DNA from: Streptosporangiales bacterium
GTDB lineage: Bacteria; Actinomycetota; Actinomycetes; Streptosporangiales; WHST01
Reading direction: 5' to 3'
NCBI GenBank assembly: GCA_009379825.1
Contig: WHTA01000017.1
Coordinates: 1-64,000 of the forward strand
Length of the DNA: 64,000 nt
The notes beneath the pieces are model-generated. The model ran no database searches. It had not been told where the DNA came from and was given only the letters and a program-made list of their open reading frames with translations. Below are positions 59,774 to 64,000 of this stretch, one piece after another. The number at the start of each line of letters is the position of its first letter. Within the stretch, counting starts at the first letter, position 1. Both the position numbers and the translations under genes were made by a program.

Positions 59774-61261
59774 ATGACACGACGGGTGTCCGCACTCGAC
59801 CTGGCCGCGACCGTACTGGACGCGGTCAGCCTCACCTCGTGGGACGAACCGGCGAAGACGAACACTGCCGACACCGGCTACGCGCGCGACCTGGCCACCG
59901 CCAGGGAGCGCACCGGCCTGGACGAGGCGGTGCTCACCGGCGAGGCCAGGATCCACGGCCGCCGCGTCGCCGTCGTGCTGTGCGAGTTCGGTTTCCTCGC
60001 CGGCTCGGTGGGGGTCGCGGCCGCGGAACGCATCACGGCCGCCGTGGAGCGCGCGACCAGAGAGCAGTTGCCGCTGCTCGCGTCGCCTGCGTCCGGCGGC
60101 ACCCGGATGCAGGAGGGCACCCGGGCGTTCGTGCAGATGGTGAAGATCTCCGCCGCGCTCATGCAACACCGGCAGGCCGGGCTACCGTACCTCGTCTACC
60201 TCAGGCACCCGACGACCGGCGGGGTGTTCGCGTCCTGGGGTGCGCTCGGCCACGTCACCGCCGCGCAACCGGGAGCCCTCATCGGCTTCCTCGGCCCGCG
60301 GGTGTACGAGGCGCTGTACGGCGACGAGTTCCCCGACGGCGTGCAGACCGCGGAGAACCTGCTCGGTCATGGCCTGCTCGACGCGGTCGTGCCACCCGAG
60401 CAGCTGGCCGGCATCGCCGACCGCGCGCTGGCCGTACTGACAGAACGGCGCCGCGGCGACCGGCTACCGGCACCGCAGGACGCGGTGGCGGCCGACGCCA
60501 CATCCGTCTGGGAGTCCGTCGAGCGCTCCAGGCGCGCCGACCGGCCAGGCGTGCGGGCGTTGCTGAAGCATGCCGCCACCGACGTCACCCGGCTGCGCGG
60601 CACCGGCGAGGGCGAGCGCGAGCCCGGCCTGGTGCTCGCCCTCGCCAGGTTCGGCACGATGGCGTGCCTGGTGCTCGGCCAGGACCGCGACGACCAGCGC
60701 GCCGGCCGGCAGCTGGGACCGGCGGGGCTGCGCGCGGCCAGGCGCGGGATGCGGCTGGCCGCCGAGCTCGACCTCCCGGTCGTGACGGTCGTGGACACCG
60801 CGGGCGCGGAGTTGTCCGTACAGGCCGAGGAAGGCGGTCTGGGCGCGGAGATCGCCCGCTGCCTCGCCGACCTGGTCACGCTGCCGGTGCCGGTCGTCTG
60901 CGTGCTGCTCGGGCAGGGCGCGGGTGGCGCGGCGCTCGCGTTCCTCCCGTCCGACCGGGTGCTCGCGGCCGGGCACTCCTGGCTCGCCGCGCTGCCGCCG
61001 GAAGGCGCGTCCGCGATCGTGCACCGCACGACCGACCGCGCCCGCGAGCTCGCCGAGGCCCAGCGCATCTCGTCGGCCGACCTACTCGCTGACGGCATCG
61101 TGGACCGGATCGTGCCCGAGCTCCCCGACGCCGCCGACGAGCCGGACGCCTTCGTCACGAGAATCGCGGCAACCGTCGAGCAGGAGCTCACCACCCTGGC
61201 CGACCAGAACCGGGACGCACTACGGGCCACCCGCGCGGCCCGCTACCGCACCCTCGGCTGA
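59774..61261 (+). CDS. Acyl-CoA carboxyltransferase, fused beta (AccD) and alpha (AccA) halves
   Basis: 495 residues. The beta half (about 1-235) has SPASGGTRMQEGTRAFVQMVK, PTTGGVFASWGALGHVTAAQPGALIGFLGPRVYE. The alpha half (about 265-490) has GRQLGPAGLRAARRGMRLAAELDLPVVTVVDTAGA, GGLGAEIARCLADL and LLGQGAGGAALAFLPSDRVLA. The AccD zinc finger is missing. No biotin carboxylase or biotin carrier gene is present in the window, so it either borrows one or works as a decarboxylase like malonate/glutaconyl-type enzymes. Divergent from the SDR-Rid pair and followed 2 bp later by the convergent kynureninase gene. Confidence 0.85.
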   Translation: MTRRVSALDLAATVLDAVSLTSWDEPAKTNTADTGYARDLATARERTGLDEAVLTGEARIHGRRVAVVLCEFGFLAGSVGVAAAERITAAVERATREQLPLLASPASGGTRMQEGTRAFVQMVKISAALMQHRQAGLPYLVYLRHPTTGGVFASWGALGHVTAAQPGALIGFLGPRVYEALYGDEFPDGVQTAENLLGHGLLDAVVPPEQLAGIADRALAVLTERRRGDRLPAPQDAVAADATSVWESVERSRRADRPGVRALLKHAATDVTRLRGTGEGEREPGLVLALARFGTMACLVLGQDRDDQRAGRQLGPAGLRAARRGMRLAAELDLPVVTVVDTAGAELSVQAEEGGLGAEIARCLADLVTLPVPVVCVLLGQGAGGAALAFLPSDRVLAAGHSWLAALPPEGASAIVHRTTDRARELAEAQRISSADLLADGIVDRIVPELPDAADEPDAFVTRIAATVEQELTTLADQNRDALRATRAARYRTLG

Positions 61262-61263
61262 AG

Positions 61264-62496
61264 CTAGGTGACTGCGGCGTCCGCGCTGCGGGCGTATAGG
61301 GGGTCGTGGTGGGCGCCGGTGGCGAGCACCTCCGCGAGGACGTCCATGGCGTCCCAGACGTCGCGGTAGCTCAGGTACAGCGGGGTGAGTCCGAGACGGA
61401 GCATGTCCGGCGCGCGGAAGTCGCCGACCACGCCGCGGGCGATGAGTGCCTGGCAGAGCTCGTACGCCTGCTCGTGCCGCAGCGACACCTGTGAGCCGCG
61501 GCGATGGTGCTCGCGCGGAGTCACCACCTCGATGCCGTACGGCCGCAGCGCGTCGGCCCTGGCGATCACCAGGTCGCCGAGCGCGAGCGACTTGGTCCGC
61601 AGGTCGGCGAGATCCACGCCGTCCCAGACGTCGAGCGCGGCGTCCAGGGCGAGCATCGACAGCAGCGGCGGCGTGCCGATGCGCGCCCGCTCGATGCCGT
61701 CGGCCGGCTCGTAGTGCTGGGCGAGCCCGAACGGGTCGGCTCGGCCGGTCCATCCGGTCAGCGGCAGGTCAGCGGCCTGCTGGTGCCGCGCCGCCAGGTA
61801 CAGCCACGCGGGCGCGCCCGGGCCGCCGTTGAGGTACTTGTAGCCGCACCCGACGGCGGCGTCGGCGCCCAGCGCGTCCAGGTCGAACGGCAGCGCACCG
61901 GCGACGTGGCAGAGGTCCCACACCATCAGCGCACCCGTGTCGTGCACCGCACGTGTGATCGCCTCGACGTCCCACAGCTCGCCGGTGCGGTAGTCGACGA
62001 CGCTCAGCGAGACGACCGCCGTGTCGTCGTCGAGCGCCAGCTCGGCCGGCGACACCCGCTGCACGTCCAGGTCGAGCATCCGCCCGACCGCGTCGGCGAG
62101 GTACTGGTCGGTCGGGAAGTTCGCGCCGTCGGTCACCAGCACCGTCCGCTCGGGACGCAGCCTGGCAGCCGCGACCAACGCCTGGAACAGCTGCACGCTG
62201 GTGGAGTCACCGCAGATCACCTGGCCGGGTGCGGCGCCTACGAGCGCGCCGATGCGGTCACCGACCCGCTGCGGCAACGTCCACCAACCGTTGTTGTTCC
62301 ACGAACCGATCAGGTCGGTGCCCCACTGCCGGTGTACGGCGTCGGCGACCGCGTCAGGTACGGCGGTGGGCAACGCGCCGAGCGAGTTGCCGTCCAGGTA
62401 CACGACACCGTCGGGCAGGGTGAACCTGTCACGGGCGAGCCGCAGCGGGTCGCGCGCGTCGAGCTCCTCGGCCTCGGCTCTGCTCTCACAGCACAC
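61264..62496 (-). CDS. kynU: Kynureninase
   Basis: About 410 residues of PLP fold type I. VYLDGNSLGALP near 32-43, STSVQLFQALVAA, VVDYRTGELWDVEAI, VWDLCHVAGALPFDLDALGADAAVGCGYKYLNGGPGAPAW with the PLP Lys at about 220, and GWTGRADPFGL are all kynureninase hallmarks. It splits kynurenine to anthranilate and alanine. GTG 62496 (MCCESRAEAEEL) overlaps the dioxygenase gene by 11 bp, so the two are coupled. No kynurenine 3-monooxygenase is present in the window, which points to anthranilate as the exit. Confidence 0.93.
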   Translation of the reverse strand: MCCESRAEAEELDARDPLRLARDRFTLPDGVVYLDGNSLGALPTAVPDAVADAVHRQWGTDLIGSWNNNGWWTLPQRVGDRIGALVGAAPGQVICGDSTSVQLFQALVAAARLRPERTVLVTDGANFPTDQYLADAVGRMLDLDVQRVSPAELALDDDTAVVSLSVVDYRTGELWDVEAITRAVHDTGALMVWDLCHVAGALPFDLDALGADAAVGCGYKYLNGGPGAPAWLYLAARHQQAADLPLTGWTGRADPFGLAQHYEPADGIERARIGTPPLLSMLALDAALDVWDGVDLADLRTKSLALGDLVIARADALRPYGIEVVTPREHHRRGSQVSLRHEQAYELCQALIARGVVGDFRAPDMLRLGLTPLYLSYRDVWDAMDVLAEVLATGAHHDPLYARSADAAVT

Positions 62497-63667
62497 TGCG
62501 CACCTGCCACAGCTCGGGGAATGCCGGTCGGAACAACGTCGATCGCAGGTAGTCGGCACCCGTCGACCCGCCGGTGCCGAGCTTGGTGCCGATGATCCGT
62601 TCCACCATCTTCACGTGCCGGTAGCGCCACTCCTGCACGCCCTCGTCGACGTCGACGAGGGCTTCGCAGAGCTCCGCGGCCGGGTTCCGCTCGTCGGCGT
62701 ACACTTCCGCGAGCACCTGCTGCACCTCGGCGTCCGGCTGCCACTCGGTGCCAGGGTCGCGGTCGAGCGCGTGCGCGGGTACGGCGAAGCCGGCGGTCGC
62801 CAGGTAGCGCAGCAGCGAGTCGAAGACCGACCTGCGGCCGGTGGCGGCGACCAGCCGCGCGTCCATGGTGGACGGCTTGAAGTCACGGCGGCCGAGCACC
62901 GCCTCGATCTCCCTGAACTGGTTGGACTGGAAACCGCTGGCCGAGCCGAGCTGCGGCCGGAACGACGCGAACTGGCGCGGTGTCATCGTCTCCAGCACGT
63001 CGAGCTGGCCAACGACGGTCTTGAGTATCTTCGCGATCCGCCTCGTGGTGTGCAGCGCGCCCGCGCTGTCACCGTCCTCCAGCCGGCGCTGCAGCAGCGC
63101 GGCCTCGTGCAGCACCTGGGTGAACCACAGCTCGTACACCTGGTGGATGATCACGAACAGCAGCTCGTCGTGGGCGTCGGTCAACGGGGTCTGGCACGAG
63201 AGCAGCTCGTCCAGGCGCAGGTAGCTGCCGTACGTGTGCTTCCCCGCCGGCGGCGCGACGCGGCGGTCGACGAGCGAGAGCGCCTCGGCGTGATGGTGGA
63301 CGATCCGCCAGCCGGTGTCGCCGTGGCGCAGCACGTCGGTGACCCGGAAGCACCGGTCGGCGATGGCCGGGTCACCGTAGTGCACCCGCAGCAGGTACTT
63401 CGCTACGGCGGCGTCGTCCCAGCCGTCCACCTTGATGCCCTCGGCGGCCACCGACTGCGGTGCCGGCCCGTCACCGGACCGCTCGGCGCGTGCGTCACGT
63501 AGCCGGTCGAGCTCGGCGAGCCCGGTCAGCAGCTGCTCGGCGTCGCTCTCCCAGACGGTGACGTCGGGGTCGAGCTGGCGGTCGAACGCCGGCCGGTCAC
63601 CGAGCGCCTGGTACAGGTCCTCGATGACCTGCACGACCTCGGGATGAGCGACGGTACCCCCGTCCAT
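62486..63667 (-). CDS. Tryptophan 2,3-dioxygenase with N-terminal NTF2/SnoaL-like domain
   Basis: 393 residues; usual bacterial enzymes have about 280. Residues 5-130 (HPEVVQVIEDLYQALGDR, DPDVTVWESDAEQLLTGLAEL, VLRHGDTGWRIVHHH) look like a SnoaL/NTF2-type cone domain. From about 145 the dioxygenase begins: YGSYLRLDELL, HDELLFVIIHQVYELWF (His175), and RHVKMVERIIGTKLGTGGSTGADYL with the haem-ligand His at 351. It oxidises tryptophan to N-formylkynurenine. ATG 63667 follows GAGGAGGT. There is no stop or frame change between the parts, so it is a true fusion. Confidence 0.9.
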   Translation of the reverse strand: MDGGTVAHPEVVQVIEDLYQALGDRPAFDRQLDPDVTVWESDAEQLLTGLAELDRLRDARAERSGDGPAPQSVAAEGIKVDGWDDAAVAKYLLRVHYGDPAIADRCFRVTDVLRHGDTGWRIVHHHAEALSLVDRRVAPPAGKHTYGSYLRLDELLSCQTPLTDAHDELLFVIIHQVYELWFTQVLHEAALLQRRLEDGDSAGALHTTRRIAKILKTVVGQLDVLETMTPRQFASFRPQLGSASGFQSNQFREIEAVLGRRDFKPSTMDARLVAATGRRSVFDSLLRYLATAGFAVPAHALDRDPGTEWQPDAEVQQVLAEVYADERNPAAELCEALVDVDEGVQEWRYRHVKMVERIIGTKLGTGGSTGADYLRSTLFRPAFPELWQVRSVL

Positions 63668-63678
63668 GGCATACCTCC

Positions 63679-64000
63679 TCAAGGTGACAACCGGGCGGCG
63701 AGCACCGCCGCGGTGTCCGCCCACAACTGGCTCTCCGGGGCGATCAGGGTGAAGTGGTCGCCATCTCCATGCAACGCTGTGACGGCGTCGCCGGCAACCT
63801 CTGCGGCTGCGGCGTACCTGCGGTTCATCTCGTTCAGATCCGGGCTGTCCGCACGAGCGGTGACCACCAGCTGGTGGGCGCCGACCGGCAGCCGCAGCAG
63901 CGGCGAGGCGGACGCGTAGGTGTCGGGCAGCTCGTCGCACGTACCGCCGAGCGCGTTCGCCACCGCACCCTCGCCGAGGTCGCGGCGCTGTGCCTCGTGC
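63679..64000 (-). CDS. Alpha/beta hydrolase, C-terminal part (putative kynurenine formamidase)
   Basis: The last about 106 residues of an alpha/beta hydrolase: AQRRDLGEGAVANALGG, SPLLRLPVGAHQLVVTARADSPDLNEMNRRYAAAAEVAG and GDGDHFTLIAPESQLW with the catalytic His in GDHF. The Asp of the triad would be the D of RADSPDL region. It runs past the right edge, so the Ser nucleophile is not seen. Placed 11 bp upstream of the dioxygenase gene, it is the expected N-formylkynurenine deformylase. The role is inferred from context. Confidence 0.75.
   Translation of the reverse strand, partial: HEAQRRDLGEGAVANALGGTCDELPDTYASASPLLRLPVGAHQLVVTARADSPDLNEMNRRYAAAAEVAGDAVTALHGDGDHFTLIAPESQLWADTAAVLAARLSP

Noticed and set aside
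1-64000. Insertion sequences, prophage, CRISPR arrays, tRNA or rRNA genes
   Set aside because: No transposase or integrase motifs, no regularly spaced identical repeats with unique spacers, and no tRNA- or rRNA-like stretches were recognised on either strand.

Overview
The window is very GC-rich (about 70%), uses GTG starts freely, and packs genes into translationally coupled ATGA/GTGA operons. Its content is IclR, PaaX, GntR-FCD and TetR regulators, Liv-type uptake, many acyl-CoA enzymes and luciferase-like flavoenzymes. This points to the chromosome of a high-GC actinomycete; I cannot name a genus. No rRNA, tRNA, CRISPR array or transposase was seen.

Region 1 (about 0.2-32 kb) reads as one catabolic island. 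It holds short-chain dehydrogenases, an aldo/keto reductase, three luciferase-like monooxygenases with a flavin reductase and an SMP-30 lactonase, 2-oxoacid dehydrogenase E1 subunits, a complete branched-chain-amino-acid-type ABC importer, CoA ligases, several enoyl-CoA hydratases, a double-length fused acyl-CoA dehydrogenase, 3-hydroxyacyl-CoA dehydrogenase and thiolase. The inferred job is to import an unknown, probably alicyclic or branched compound, oxygenate it, open a lactone and beta-oxidise the product. Five intergenic regions carry the same 18-bp imperfect palindrome (GTCAAC-N6-GTAGAC type), which suggests one TetR regulon. Several genes here are broken: a CoA ligase with a stop and an internal deletion, a lipoyl protein with an in-frame TGA, and single-base frameshifts in an SDR and in livH, with a likely one in another SDR start.

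Region 2 (32-51.5 kb) is mixed. It contains a second threonyl-tRNA synthetase without editing domain, a START-like protein, a glycine-betaine/choline-type ABC importer, two paralogous amidohydrolases around GntR and IclR regulators, an MFS transporter, release factor 3 coupled to a frameshifted MerR gene, a thiamine-diphosphate enzyme, a cyclase-family hydrolase and an NhaC-type antiporter, and a divergent XRE-cupin regulator and class V aminotransferase.

Region 3 (51.5-64 kb) is the most coherent and interesting: a tryptophan to anthranilate to CoA-thioester catabolic cluster. Tryptophan 2,3-dioxygenase (with an unusual N-terminal NTF2/SnoaL-like domain), an alpha/beta hydrolase (putative formamidase, cut by the window end) and kynureninase make anthranilate. 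A 2-aminobenzoate-type CoA ligase activates it, and a two-domain flavin monooxygenase/old-yellow-enzyme reductase dearomatises it. Enoyl-CoA hydratase, acyl-CoA dehydrogenase, SDR, a Rid-family protein and an AccD-AccA fusion are the candidate lower pathway. A PaaX-like regulator sits in the middle, and a shared 12-bp element (TGACGACMGTCA) lies in the three divergent promoter regions.

The only stretch over 300 bases without a gene is 21212-22069, which holds a promoter plus a degenerate CTG-phased tandem-repeat block.
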